This document shows, piece by piece, positions 14,869 through 24,480 of a DNA stretch of 24,480 nt (the stretch's first letter is position 1; each line of letters opens with the position of its first letter). The DNA is from Betaproteobacteria bacterium (lineage in GTDB: Bacteria; Pseudomonadota; Gammaproteobacteria; Burkholderiales; SG8-39). The position numbers were made by a program, and so were the translations under genes. The notes beneath the pieces are model-generated. The model made no database searches and was not told where the DNA came from. It was given only the letters and a program-made list of their open reading frames with translations. The stretch lies in contig QYQC01000090.1 of the NCBI GenBank assembly GCA_007280315.1, forward strand, positions 1 to 24,480, read 5' to 3'.

Positions 14869-14963
14869 AGCGTTGTGCCGGGCGGCGCGTCCGGGCAAAG
14901 CCGCGAGCGCGCTGCCGGCTCGTGCGTGCTTGCTGTCCGTCGCTCCTTGCCCATTGCCTTCCT

Positions 14964-15290
14964 TTAGCCTTTCAATGTGTTCATGTCGTCGACGTTGATG
15001 GTGGAGAGGTTGCGGAACAGCACCACCAGAATCGCCAGGCCGATAGCCGACTCGGCCGCCGCCACGGTCAGGATGAAAAACACGAACACCTGGCCGGAAA
15101 TGTCATGCAGGTAATACGAGAAGGCGATGAAGTTCATGTTCACCGCCAGCAACATCAGCTCTATCGCCATCAGCAGGATGATGACGTTCTTGCGATTGAG
15201 AAAAATGCCGACGATGCTGATCGCGAACAGCAGCGCACCGAGTATCAGGAAGTGCGACAACGACAGCACCGGCAGGGTTGGCAGTTGCAC
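14964..15290 (-). CDS. nuoK: NADH-quinone oxidoreductase subunit K
   Basis: A small three-helix membrane subunit of complex I, 108 residues from GTG 15290. It contains GIFLNRKNVIILLMAIELMLLAVNMNF (the conserved membrane glutamate in AIELM) and VAAAESAIGLAILV (second glutamate). AAGGA lies nine bases before GTG 15290, only two bases after the nuoJ stop. A second GTG at 15269 would give the family's usual 101 residues, so the exact start is open. Confidence 0.95.
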   Translation of the reverse strand: MQLPTLPVLSLSHFLILGALLFAISIVGIFLNRKNVIILLMAIELMLLAVNMNFIAFSYYLHDISGQVFVFFILTVAAAESAIGLAILVVLFRNLSTINVDDMNTLKG

Positions 15291-15292
15291 GA

Positions 15293-15901
15293 TCAGCTAT
15301 CCTTCTTCTCTGAGGGCATCGAAACCATGCGCACGCGGTCGGCGCGCTTGATCGCGATCTGCTCGGGCGGATTCTGGCGCTTGCTGTCCCTGCGACCGCG
15401 CAGGGTAAGCGCGATCGCCGCGACGATGGCGACCAGCAGGATCACCGCGGCCAGTTCAAACGGATAAACGTAATCGGTATACAGAATCCGGCCCAGCGCC
15501 TTGGTGTTGCTGTAGTCCGCGCCCGGATCGGCCGGGTTGGGCAGCTGCGCCACGCCGAAATATTTGCCGCCCAGCACCAGCACCATCTCGACCACCATCA
15601 GCGCGCCAACCGCGGCCCCCAGCGGCAGATAGCTCCAGAAGCCTTCGCGCAGCCGGTCGAGGTTGATGTCGAGCATCATCACCACGAACAGGAACAGCAC
15701 CATCACCGCGCCGACGTAGACCAGCACCAGCACGATCGCCAGGAACTCCGCCCGCAGCAGCATCCAGATGGCGGAGGCGGTAGAAAATGCGAGTACCAGG
15801 TAAAGCGCCGCATGCACCGGGTTGCGCGCGGTAATAACCCGCAGCGCCGCGATCAGCAGGATTGCTGCGAAAAAGTAGAAAAGCAGGCCTTCGATATTCA
15901 T
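15293..15901 (-). CDS. nuoJ: NADH-quinone oxidoreductase subunit J
   Basis: A 202-residue membrane subunit with five hydrophobic segments. MNIEGLLFYFFAAILLIAAL is the first helix, and NPVHAALYLVLAF and VLVYVGAVMVLFLFVVMMLD are the conserved second and third helices, the latter with the pi-bulge Tyr-Val-Gly-Ala region known from complex I structures. The C-terminal 35 residues are hydrophilic. ATG 15901 is eight bases from the nuoI stop; the upstream in-frame extension is antisense-type noise. Confidence 0.95.
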   Translation of the reverse strand: MNIEGLLFYFFAAILLIAALRVITARNPVHAALYLVLAFSTASAIWMLLRAEFLAIVLVLVYVGAVMVLFLFVVMMLDINLDRLREGFWSYLPLGAAVGALMVVEMVLVLGGKYFGVAQLPNPADPGADYSNTKALGRILYTDYVYPFELAAVILLVAIVAAIALTLRGRRDSKRQNPPEQIAIKRADRVRMVSMPSEKKDS

Positions 15902-15908
15902 GATTTCA

Positions 15909-16400
15909 TCACCGGAAGGCCGCGTCGCTGGCGCGGTCTCGGGCGATCTCGGCTTCGTAACGGTCACCCACCGCAAGCAGCATTTCCTTGGTGTAATGCA
16001 GGTCGCTGCGCTTCTCGCCGTGGTACTCGAGGATGCGCGTCTCGACGATGGAATCGACCGGGCAGGATTCCTCGCAGAAACCGCAGAATATGCATTTGTT
16101 CAAGTCGATGTCGTAGCGCGTGGTGCGGCGCGTGCCGTCGGCACGCTGCTCCGATTCGATGGTGATCGCCAGCGCCGGGCACACCGCCTCGCACAGTTTG
16201 CACGCGATACAGCGCTCCTCGCCATTGGGGTAGCGGCGCAGCGCATGCAGCCCGCGAAAGCGCGCCGACTGCGGCGTGTGCTCCTCCGGATACTGCACCG
16301 TAATCTTGCGCGCGAACATATACCGCCCGGTAACCGCCATGCCCTTGAGCAGTTCCAGTAGCAGGAAGGTTTTGAAGAATGCGCGGATTTTCTCAGTCAT
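15909..16400 (-). CDS. nuoI: NADH-quinone oxidoreductase subunit I
   Basis: A 163-residue peripheral-arm subunit carrying two [4Fe-4S] clusters (N6a and N6b). The ligands are CIACKLCEAVCP (Cys64, 67, 70, 74) and CIFCGFCEESCP (Cys103, 106, 109, 113). The N-terminal amphipathic helix anchors it on the membrane arm. It starts six bases after the nuoH stop. All eight ligands are present. Confidence 0.97.
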   Translation of the reverse strand: MTEKIRAFFKTFLLLELLKGMAVTGRYMFARKITVQYPEEHTPQSARFRGLHALRRYPNGEERCIACKLCEAVCPALAITIESEQRADGTRRTTRYDIDLNKCIFCGFCEESCPVDSIVETRILEYHGEKRSDLHYTKEMLLAVGDRYEAEIARDRASDAAFR

Positions 16401-16406
16401 GGCGTA

Positions 16407-17504
16407 CTATTTCCAGATTGAGAACGGGGTCTGCATCCACGCGGCGATCAGTACCAGCCAGACGATGGTCAGCGGAATGAAGACTTTCCAGCCGAGGCGC
16501 ATGATCTGGTCGTAGCGATAGCGCGGGAAGGTTGCACGGAACCAGAGGAACAGGATCAATACGCACAGGACCTTGCCCAGCAGCCAGAAGAATCCCGGGA
16601 TGGCGTTGAACGCGGCCGAATCGATCGGCGGCGCCCAGCCGCCGAAAAACATGATGGTGGTGAGGGTGGCCACCAGGATCATGTTGGCGTACTCGCCCAT
16701 GGAGAATACGCCGAACAGCATGCCGGAATATTCGACGTGGAAACCGACGATCTCCGATTCGCCCTCGGCCATGTCGAACGGTGCGCGGTGAGTCTCGGCC
16801 ACACCGGAAATGAAATACACCAGCAGCATCGGCGCCAGCGGCAGCCAGTTCCAGGAGAGGAAGTTGATCCCCTTGTCGACGAAATACCCTTCCATCTGTC
16901 CGGCGACGACATCGGAGAGATTCAGGCTTTGCGATACCAGCAGCACACACACCAGTGCGAAGCCCATGGCGATTTCATAGGCGACGATCTGCGCCGCCGC
17001 GCGCATCGAGCCGAGAAAAGCGTATTTCGAATTCGACGCCCAGCCGGCGACGATGATGCCGTACACGCCCATCGAGGTGATCGCCATCACGTAAAGCAGC
17101 CCGGCATCGATATCGGCGAGGACCACGTTTTGGTTGAACGGCACCACTGCCCAGGCGGCCATCGCCACGGTAAGGGTGATCATGGGCGCCAGTACGAACA
17201 GAACCTTGTCTGCGCCCGACGGAATGATGATTTCCTTGAACATCAGCTTGACGCCGTCGGCTATCGGCTGCAGCAGGCCCAGCGGTCCGACGCGGTTGGG
17301 ACCGATGCGCACCTGCATGTAGCCGATGACCTTGCGCTCGAGCAGTGTCAGATAGGCCACCGCGCCGAGCAACGGCGCAACGATGAGCGTGATCAATATC
17401 GATGTCTTGACCAGGGTGAAAATCGCCGCCCCCAGCACCGGGCCGAAGAAGGACTGGGCATAGCCCAGGCCGGTAGCAATCAACTGCTGGTACAGGGCCA
17501 TCAT
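16407..17504 (-). CDS. nuoH: NADH-quinone oxidoreductase subunit H
   Basis: A 365-residue membrane subunit that forms the quinone-site floor and links the two arms of complex I. Conserved blocks are LERKVIGYMQVRIGPNRVGP, GLLQPIADGVKLMFKE, ISGVAETHRAPFDMAEGESE and the hydrophobic segments between. ATG 17504 overlaps the nuoG stop (ATGA); a second ATG follows directly at 17501, so the exact first residue is uncertain by one. Confidence 0.96.
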   Translation of the reverse strand: MMALYQQLIATGLGYAQSFFGPVLGAAIFTLVKTSILITLIVAPLLGAVAYLTLLERKVIGYMQVRIGPNRVGPLGLLQPIADGVKLMFKEIIIPSGADKVLFVLAPMITLTVAMAAWAVVPFNQNVVLADIDAGLLYVMAITSMGVYGIIVAGWASNSKYAFLGSMRAAAQIVAYEIAMGFALVCVLLVSQSLNLSDVVAGQMEGYFVDKGINFLSWNWLPLAPMLLVYFISGVAETHRAPFDMAEGESEIVGFHVEYSGMLFGVFSMGEYANMILVATLTTIMFFGGWAPPIDSAAFNAIPGFFWLLGKVLCVLILFLWFRATFPRYRYDQIMRLGWKVFIPLTIVWLVLIAAWMQTPFSIWK

Positions 17505-19834
17505 GGGCGCGGCTCCACCACGATTGCGCCCGACATCGGACCCAGATCCCGCGTCGCGGCGTGCCCCGCGGCAAGGCGTACACAATCGCGCGGCAGGCGG
17601 TCATCGCAAGCGGCGTTCACCGCGGCCTCGCCCGCACCCTGCTTCACCATTACGGCCTGGCCTTCCTTCAGGCCGAGTTTGGCCATGAGTGCCGCGTTCA
17701 TCCAGGCGCGCGGGGCGGTCGCATCGTGGGTCTGCTGCAGCGAAGCTGCGCGGCGTACCACGGCGTCGCTGAAATAGATCGGGACCTCGGTGATTCTCTG
17801 CAGACCGCCGGATGCGGCCGGCGTTTGCAACGCGATGCCGCTCAAACGGTTGTCGAGCCGGGTCGTGATCTCGTCGGGTTTGGCAATCTCGTCGCGCACC
17901 TGCTCGCTCGAGTCATAGTCGAAGCCGGCCAGGCCAAGCAGATTGCCGAGCACGCGCAGCACCTTCCACGCCGGGCGCGCGTCGCCCAGCGGCTTGACCA
18001 CGCCGTTGAAGCTTTGCATGCGGCCTTCGGCGTTGACGAACGTACCCGAAGTTTCGGTGAACGGCGTGATCGGCAGCAAAGCGCTGGCGTAGTCGGGGGC
18101 AGACCCCCTATAGGCCGACAGGCAGATCACGAATTCGGTCGCGGCCATGGCCTTCATCGCCGCATGCGGATTGTTGCAATCGAGTTCGGGCTCGACGTTC
18201 AGCAGCAGGTATGCCTTGCGCGGTTCGGCCAGCATCGCAGCTGCATTCAAGCCGCCGGCCCCGGGCACGGCCCGGGCCAGATAGCCGCCAACGCTGTTGG
18301 CGGCCTCGCCGAGAACGCCGAATTCCGCGCCCAGCAGTCGCGCCAGTTCCTGCGCCAGCAGGCGCAGCTGTGCCGCCTGCGGGTGCTGCGCGGCCAGATT
18401 GCCGAGAAAAATTCCCGTCTTTGTGCCAGATGCGAGACTGGCGGCGATGGCTTTGGCCGGAACGCCGACCACGACGGCGGCGAGCGCGGCCGGTACCGCC
18501 TGCTGTTTCGCTTCGGCCACGGCTTTTACCACCTGCGCCAGCAGTTCTGCGAACTCCTGCGGCGGCACGATGGCCTTGTTCGCCAGATTGAGCAGCAGAT
18601 CGTCATCGGTGGCATGGATCAAATTGATCTGTTGTCCGCGCTTGGCCGCCTGGCGCAGGCGGTTGGCAAAAAGCGGGTGGTCCTTGCGCAGGAACGAGCC
18701 GACCACAAGCACGCGATCAAGGGCGTTGATATCGGCGATGTTCATGCCCAGCCAGGGCGCGCCGGCCTGTTTCTGGTCGGCCGAAAAATCCGACTGGCGC
18801 AGGCGGAAATCCACGTTTTCACAGCCGATGCCGCGCATCAGCTTGCCCAGCAGGTACAGCTCTTCCAGCGTGGAGTGCGGTGCAGCCAGCGCGCCCAGCG
18901 CCTGCGCGCCATGCTGTGCCTGGACGTTTTTCAGTCCCTTCGCCACCGCAGCCAGCGCCTGCTGCCAATCCACTTCCTGCCACTGCCCGTCGATCTTGAG
19001 CATCGGCCGGGTCAGGCGGTCGGCGGAATTCAAACCCTCGTAGGCGAAGCGGTCGCGATCCGACAGCCAGCATTCGTTCAGCTCCTCGTTCTCCAGCGGC
19101 AATACCCGCATCACCTTGTTCGCCATCACCTGCACGATCAGGTTGGCGCCCAGGCTGTCGTGCGGACTCACCGATTTTCGCCGCGCAAGCTCCCAGGTAC
19201 GGGCGCTGTAGCGGAACGGCTTGCTGGTGAGCGCGCCGACCGGGCACAGATCGATCATATTGCCCGACAATTCGGAATCGACCGAGCGCCCGACGAAGGA
19301 TACGATTTCCGCGTGCTCGCCCCGCCCCATCATCCCCAGTTCCATCACGCCGGCGATCTCCTGGCCGAAGCGCACGCAGCGGGTGCAATGGATGCAGCGG
19401 CTCATCTCCTCCATCGAAATCAGCGGACCGACGTTCTTGTGAAACACCACGCGCTTCTCTTCGTTGTAGCGCGAGGCGCTGTTGCCATAACCCACCGCGA
19501 GATCCTGCAGCTGGCATTCGCCGCCCTGGTCGCAGATCGGGCAGTCGAGCGGATGATTGATCAGCAGGAACTCCATCACCCCTTTCTGCGCGGTCCGGGC
19601 GTATTCGGACTCGGTGAACACCTTCATGCCTTCGCTGACCGGCGTGGCACAGGCCGGCAGGGGCTTGGGCGCTTTTTCGACCTGCACCAGGCACATGCGG
19701 CAGTTCGCCGCGATCGAGAGTTTCTTGTGATAGCAGAAATGCGGAATGGCGATACCGAGCGCGTTGGCGGCGTCCATCACGGTTGCGCCGTTCTTGACCT
19801 CGATCTGCCTGCCGTCGATTTCTAGCTTTGGCAT
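17501..19834 (-). CDS. nuoG: NADH-quinone oxidoreductase subunit G
   Basis: A 777-residue Fe-S subunit of the NADH module. The N-terminal [2Fe-2S] cluster N1b uses Cys34, 45, 48 and 62. N3 uses His94 with Cys98, 101 and 107 (HPLDCPICDQGGEC). N4 uses Cys147, 150 and 153 (CIHCTRC) with Cys197 (DLCPVGAL). The remaining ~550 residues are a molybdopterin-oxidoreductase-like domain without cofactor, as in other NuoG proteins. I saw no extra N7 cysteine motif near residue 220, but did not align it fully. It starts seven bases after the nuoF stop. Confidence 0.96.
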   Translation of the reverse strand: MPKLEIDGRQIEVKNGATVMDAANALGIAIPHFCYHKKLSIAANCRMCLVQVEKAPKPLPACATPVSEGMKVFTESEYARTAQKGVMEFLLINHPLDCPICDQGGECQLQDLAVGYGNSASRYNEEKRVVFHKNVGPLISMEEMSRCIHCTRCVRFGQEIAGVMELGMMGRGEHAEIVSFVGRSVDSELSGNMIDLCPVGALTSKPFRYSARTWELARRKSVSPHDSLGANLIVQVMANKVMRVLPLENEELNECWLSDRDRFAYEGLNSADRLTRPMLKIDGQWQEVDWQQALAAVAKGLKNVQAQHGAQALGALAAPHSTLEELYLLGKLMRGIGCENVDFRLRQSDFSADQKQAGAPWLGMNIADINALDRVLVVGSFLRKDHPLFANRLRQAAKRGQQINLIHATDDDLLLNLANKAIVPPQEFAELLAQVVKAVAEAKQQAVPAALAAVVVGVPAKAIAASLASGTKTGIFLGNLAAQHPQAAQLRLLAQELARLLGAEFGVLGEAANSVGGYLARAVPGAGGLNAAAMLAEPRKAYLLLNVEPELDCNNPHAAMKAMAATEFVICLSAYRGSAPDYASALLPITPFTETSGTFVNAEGRMQSFNGVVKPLGDARPAWKVLRVLGNLLGLAGFDYDSSEQVRDEIAKPDEITTRLDNRLSGIALQTPAASGGLQRITEVPIYFSDAVVRRAASLQQTHDATAPRAWMNAALMAKLGLKEGQAVMVKQGAGEAAVNAACDDRLPRDCVRLAAGHAATRDLGPMSGAIVVEPRP

Positions 19835-19841
19835 GTCGTTC

Positions 19842-21169
<1,328 letters not shown>

Positions 21170-21170
<1 letters not shown>

Positions 21171-21655
21171 CACTTCAGCTCCGATAGCAGTTGATCGAGC
21201 TTGTCGTGTGACATCCTGCTGCACATGCGCTTGTTGTTCACCAGCAGCACCGGCGCATCGCCGCAGGCGCCCATGCATTCGCCCTGCTTCAGCGTAATGC
21301 GGCCGTCGGCGGTGGTTTCATTGAAGCCGACGCCAAGGCGGTGTTTCAGGTGCTCGGCAGCGTCCGCCCCGCCGGAGAGCGCGCACGGCAGGTTGGTGCA
21401 CACGGTGAGTTTGTGCCGGCCGCCGGGCTCGAGGTTGTACATGTTGTAGAAACTCGCGACCTCATAGACCGCAATCGGCGCCATGCCCAGATACTGCGCC
21501 ACATAGTCCATGGTCTCGGTTGCGAGCCATCCCTTCTCGTCCTGCGCAATGGCGAGTGCCGCCATCACCGCCGACTGCTTCTGCTCGGCCGGGAACTTGG
21601 CGATCTCGCGGTCGATTCTTTTCAATGATTCCGCGCTCAGCATCTCATCCGCCAC
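21170..21655 (-). CDS. nuoE: NADH-quinone oxidoreductase subunit E
   Basis: A 161-residue thioredoxin-fold subunit carrying the off-path [2Fe-2S] cluster N1a. The ligands are Cys86 and Cys91 (CTNLPC) and Cys127 and Cys131 (GECMGAC). The N-terminal helical part contains FPAEQKQSAVMAALAIAQDEKG, typical of the family. The start is nine bases from the nuoD stop; an in-frame ATG at 21643 is the alternative. Confidence 0.96.
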
Positions 21656-21664
21656 ATTTCATTC

Positions 21665-22918
21665 TTACCTGTCGACTTCGCCGAACACGAAGTCCAGCGT
21701 GCCGATGATCGCGACCACGTCGGCAATCATGTGGCCGCGCGACATCTCGTTCAGACCCTGCAGGTGGTTGTAGCCGGCGCCACGGACCTTCACGCGATAC
21801 GGCTTGTTCGCCCCGTCCGACACCAGATAGATACCGAACTCGCCCTTGGAATGTTCGACCGCAGCGTAGGCTTCACCGGCAGGCACGCGGAAGCCCTCGG
21901 TAAACAGCTTGAAATGGTGGATCAGCTCTTCCATGCTGCCCTTCATCTCGGCGCGCGCCGGCGGCGCGATTTTGTGATTGTCGACAATCACCGGGCCCGG
22001 GTTGGCGCGCAGCCAGTCGACGCACTGGCGGACGATGCGGTTGGCCTGGCGCAACTCCTCCACCCGGCACAGGTAGCGGTCGTAGGTGTCGCCGTTCACG
22101 CCCAACGGAATGTCGAAGTCCATGCGGTCGTAGACTTCGTAGGGCTGTTTCTTCCTCAGGTCCCAGGCGATGCCAGAGCCGCGCAGCATGACACCGGTAA
22201 AGCCGAGTTCGATCGCCCGCTCCGGCGAGATGACGCCGATACCCACGGTGCGCTGCTTCCAGATACGATTGTCGGTAAGCAGGGTTTCGTATTCGTCGAT
22301 ATGCGCCGGAAAGCGCTCGGTGAAATCCTCGATGAAATCGAGCAGGCTGCCGGAGCGGTTCTGGTTCATTTCCGCCACTGCCTTGGCGTCGTGGATTTTC
22401 GATTTGTCGAAGCGCGGCATGACATCGGGCAGGTCGCGATATACGCCACCCGGGCGGTAGTAGGCTGCATGCACCCGCGCCCCCGAAACCGCCTCGTACA
22501 TGTCGAACAGATCCTCGCGTTCGCGGAAGGTGTACAGGAACATGGTCATCGCGCCGATGTCGAGGCCATGGGCGCCGAGGAACAGCAGGTGGCTGAGGAT
22601 GCGTGTGATCTCGTCGAACATGACGCGGATGTACTGGGCGCGCTCGGGCACCTGGATGCCGAGCAGACGCTCCACCGCCATGCAATAGGCGTGCTCGTTG
22701 AGCATCACCGAGAAATAGTCCATGCGGTCCATGTAGGGCAACGCCTGGACATAGGTCTTTTGTTCGGCCAGTTTCTCCGTCGCGCGGTGCAGCATGCCGA
22801 TGTGCGCGTCGGCGTTCATCACCACCTCGCCGTCCATTTCGAGCACCAGGCGCAGCACCCCGTGCGCTGCCGGATGCTGTGGGCCAAAATTCATCGTGTA
22901 ATTGCGGATCTCAGCCAT
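21665..22918 (-). CDS. nuoD: NADH-quinone oxidoreductase subunit D
   Basis: A 417-residue quinone-site subunit of complex I (49-kDa homologue). The start MAEIRNYTMNFGPQHPAAHGVLR includes the conserved GPQHPAAHG loop that lines the quinone site. Later blocks such as CMAVERLLGIQVPERA and LYLVSDGANKPYRVKVR are intact, and the protein ends ...DFVFGEVDR as usual. Unlike the other peripheral-arm genes it does not follow its neighbour closely: about 150 bases separate it from nuoC, filled with a diverged copy of its own first 11 codons (see the 48-codon ORF). Confidence 0.97.
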   Translation of the reverse strand: MAEIRNYTMNFGPQHPAAHGVLRLVLEMDGEVVMNADAHIGMLHRATEKLAEQKTYVQALPYMDRMDYFSVMLNEHAYCMAVERLLGIQVPERAQYIRVMFDEITRILSHLLFLGAHGLDIGAMTMFLYTFREREDLFDMYEAVSGARVHAAYYRPGGVYRDLPDVMPRFDKSKIHDAKAVAEMNQNRSGSLLDFIEDFTERFPAHIDEYETLLTDNRIWKQRTVGIGVISPERAIELGFTGVMLRGSGIAWDLRKKQPYEVYDRMDFDIPLGVNGDTYDRYLCRVEELRQANRIVRQCVDWLRANPGPVIVDNHKIAPPARAEMKGSMEELIHHFKLFTEGFRVPAGEAYAAVEHSKGEFGIYLVSDGANKPYRVKVRGAGYNHLQGLNEMSRGHMIADVVAIIGTLDFVFGEVDR

Positions 22919-22921
22919 GCT

Positions 22922-23068
22922 CTACGCTCGCCTCGAAGCCGCGGTGTCCACACGCAGATGGCGCAGATGAATTTCAGTGGAGGCTAACTTGCGCATTGCG
23001 CAAGTTAAGCCCGGCTGCGCCGGGCGGCCGGAACTAAAATTCATGGTGTAGTTTCGGATCTCGGCCAT
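22922..23068 (-). CDS. 48-codon ORF with duplicated nuoD 5' end, nuoC-nuoD spacer
   Basis: It starts one base after the nuoC stop. The first 11 codons encode MAEIRNYTMNF, identical to NuoD; the sequence then changes to SSGRPAQPGLTCAMRK... and ends in TAG three bases before the nuoD ATG (TAGAGCATG). The 33-bp match to nuoD (22886-22918) differs at four bases, all third positions. The segment also holds two inverted repeats. It may be a truncated nuoD copy interrupted by a small palindromic repeat; it is placed so that ribosomes leaving nuoC could reach nuoD. It is probably not a functional protein; call it a leader or relic. Confidence 0.45.
   Translation of the reverse strand: MAEIRNYTMNFSSGRPAQPGLTCAMRKLASTEIHLRHLRVDTAASRRA
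22985..23025. repeat. Two tandem hairpins in the nuoC-nuoD spacer
   Basis: Bases 22985-23007 are an almost perfect palindrome: TAACTTGCGCA, one base, TGCGCAAGTTA. Bases 23009-23025 are GCCCGGC-TGC-GCCGGGC. Two stems one base apart look like a REP/MITE-type unit dropped into the operon; no transposase or clear target-site duplication was seen. Confidence 0.6.
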
Positions 23069-23069
23069 G

Positions 23070-23675
23070 TCAGTGCTTGCCCAGGTCGCCGTACTGGTCT
23101 TCGCGAATGACGCGCGGCGTGATTTCGCGTGGCTCGATCGTCACCGGCTGGTAGATGACGCGCTTTTGCAGCGGGTCGTAGCGCATTTCGACCTGGCCTG
23201 AAATCGGGAAGTCCTTGCGAAACGGATGACCGATGAAGCTGTAGTCGGTGAGTATCCGGCGCAGGTCCGGATGGCCGGAGAACATGATGCCGAACAGGTC
23301 AAAGGCTTCACGCTCGTACCAGTTGGCGTTGGGCCAGATACCGGTAAGCGTGTCCACCAGCGGGAAGTCGTCGTCCGGCGCGAATACCCGCAGCCGCACG
23401 CGCCAGTTGTGTTCCATCGACAGCAGGTGTGAAATAGCGGCAAAACGCCGACCTTCCCACGCGCCGTCGCCATAGGCGGAATAGTCCACGCCGCACAAGT
23501 CCATCAACTGGGCGAAAGCGAGACCCGGATCATCATGCAGCGTCTTCGCCACGGCGAGGTAGTCCGCAGCATTCACCACCACGGTGATTTCGCCCAGGGC
23601 CGGGGTAAGGCTGACAATCCGGCCGCCCAGAGCGGTCTCCAGATTGTTTTTGAGTTGTTCTAATGTACTGGCCAT
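23070..23675 (-). CDS. nuoC: NADH-quinone oxidoreductase subunit C
   Basis: A 201-residue peripheral-arm subunit (30-kDa homologue), separate from NuoD rather than fused as in enterics. The conserved family motif is WYEREAFDLFGIMFSGHPDLRRILTDY (about 119-145), followed by GHPFRKDFP. The start MASTLEQLKN is 26 bases after the nuoB stop. No Fe-S ligands are expected and none are seen. Confidence 0.96.
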   Translation of the reverse strand: MASTLEQLKNNLETALGGRIVSLTPALGEITVVVNAADYLAVAKTLHDDPGLAFAQLMDLCGVDYSAYGDGAWEGRRFAAISHLLSMEHNWRVRLRVFAPDDDFPLVDTLTGIWPNANWYEREAFDLFGIMFSGHPDLRRILTDYSFIGHPFRKDFPISGQVEMRYDPLQKRVIYQPVTIEPREITPRVIREDQYGDLGKH

Positions 23676-23701
23676 TGGTGCGGCGATGGTCTGAGCGAGC
23701 G

Positions 23702-24178
23702 TTAGCGGGCTATGGTATTCGTGCGTTTGATTTTGTTTTGCAGCTGAATCAGGCCGTAGATCAAGGCCTCGGCGGTGGGCGGACAGCCCGGCACGTAAAT
23801 GTCCACCGGCACGATACGATCGCAGCCGCGCACCACCGAATACGAATAGTGGTAATAGCCGCCGCCATTGGCACAGGAACCCATCGAGATCACCCAGCGC
23901 GGCTCCGCCATCTGGTCATAAACTTTTCGCAGCGCCGGCGCCATTTTGTTGCACAGCGTGCCGGCGACGATCATCACGTCGGCCTGGCGCGGGCTCGGAC
24001 GGAACACGATGCCGAAGCGGTCGAGGTCATAGCGCGCAGCGCCCGAATGCATCATCTCAATCGCGCAGCAGGCAAGGCCGAATGTCATCGGCCACATAGA
24101 ACCGGTGCGCGTCCAGTTGATCAGCTTGTCCGCCGTGGTGGTGACAAAGCCTTCCTGCAGAATGCCTTCAATGCCCAT
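23702..24178 (-). CDS. nuoB: NADH-quinone oxidoreductase subunit B
   Basis: A 158-residue subunit carrying cluster N2, the last Fe-S centre before quinone. The ligands are the adjacent Cys37 and Cys38 (GLACCAIEMM), Cys102 (MGSCANGGG) and Cys132 (VPGCPPTAEA). Full length for the family. About 78 bases separate it from nuoA, with no gene in between. Confidence 0.97.
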   Translation of the reverse strand: MGIEGILQEGFVTTTADKLINWTRTGSMWPMTFGLACCAIEMMHSGAARYDLDRFGIVFRPSPRQADVMIVAGTLCNKMAPALRKVYDQMAEPRWVISMGSCANGGGYYHYSYSVVRGCDRIVPVDIYVPGCPPTAEALIYGLIQLQNKIKRTNTIAR

Positions 24179-24256
24179 GGCGGAGCCCCCAGGTGATCAG
24201 CACATGGCCGGGCTGCGCGTAGTCGGCAACAAGCGCTGTCCGAGTATGGCATGGAG

Positions 24257-24480
24257 TCAATCCCACTCCAGCGCCCCTTTCATCCATTCGTAGATGAAGC
24301 CGATCACCAGGATCGCGAGGAAGATCATCATCGAAAAAAAACCGAACAGGCCGATTTCGTGGAGAACGATCGCCCAGGGAAACAGGAATGCGATTTCCAG
24401 ATCGAACAAAATGAACAGAATCGCGACCAGGTAATAGCGCACGTCGAATTTCATGCGCGCATCCTCGAACGCTTCGAAGC
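24257..24480 (-). CDS. nuoA: NADH-quinone oxidoreductase subunit A (partial, N-terminus beyond window)
   Basis: About 74 C-terminal residues of a three-helix membrane subunit of complex I. The visible part FEAFEDARMKFDVRYYLVAILFILFDLEIAFLFPWA is the conserved loop and second helix (the FDLEIAFLFPW block is diagnostic). It ends in YEWMKGALEWD, the usual C-terminus. The frame is open to the window end, so the ATG at 24454 is internal. This should be the first nuo gene; the operon promoter lies outside the window. Confidence 0.95.
   Translation of the reverse strand, partial: FEAFEDARMKFDVRYYLVAILFILFDLEIAFLFPWAIVLHEIGLFGFFSMMIFLAILVIGFIYEWMKGALEWD

Noticed and set aside
17561..19825. 754-codon open frame on the + strand opposite nuoG, with similar long frames opposite nuoM, nuoL, nuoH, nuoF and nuoD
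   Set aside because: They are antisense shadows caused by high GC at third positions. Their translations are His/Arg/Gln-rich and of low complexity, while the minus frames match known complex I subunits motif by motif.
22985..23025. Transcription terminator between nuoC and nuoD
   Set aside because: The hairpins are strong but have no T-run on the minus strand, and termination here would cut off the rest of an essential operon.

Overview
The window is high-GC proteobacterial DNA with a betaproteobacterial look. It holds a 14-gene nuo cluster with separate nuoC and nuoD, followed by pyrF and a Nudix gene. Genus cannot be fixed from the sequence alone. Apart from two regulators (Crp/Fnr and MerR, + strand), all convincing genes lie on the minus strand, so the reading order runs from high to low coordinates.

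Right part (about 9.9-24.5 kb): an almost complete operon for respiratory complex I (NADH:ubiquinone oxidoreductase), nuoA (cut by the window end) through nuoN, in canonical order and mostly with overlapping or few-base junctions. Two places are odd. Between nuoC and nuoD there is a 147-bp insert-like segment holding a diverged copy of the first 11 nuoD codons and two hairpins. nuoN carries an apparent single-base frameshift near 11,190-11,210. After nuoN come pyrF (pyrimidine synthesis) and a Nudix hydrolase, which overlap by four bases and end in a likely intrinsic terminator.

Middle part (about 3.0-8.3 kb): an accessory metal/metalloid-stress region. It contains a RelE/ParE-RHH toxin-antitoxin pair; arsenate reductase arsC; the ACR3 arsenite pump; and a SigZ-like ECF sigma factor whose start overlaps the ACR3 stop. 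A MerR-type regulator with the three mercury-ligand cysteines of classical MerR converges on the sigma gene. Divergent from merR, under a perfect 18-bp mer-type operator, lies a four-cistron unit: a 25-codon leader ORF, a GDCCVxC cysteine-rich protein, an UPF0718/ArsP-like permease and a CxxC thioredoxin-fold protein. It lacks merT, merP and merA, so it looks like a non-canonical, probably mercury- or thiophilic-metal-responsive export system. The left edge is marked by a broken restriction-modification gene fragment that overlaps the end of the thioredoxin-like gene.

Left part (1-3.0 kb): a Crp/Fnr-family regulator divergent from a DUF4395 membrane protein, with an FNR/CRP-like 16-bp palindrome next to the regulator's start codon, and an ABC exporter pair (LolD/MacB-type ATPase plus FtsX-like permease, the latter cut by the window start).

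No rRNA, tRNA, CRISPR array or transposase gene was seen.
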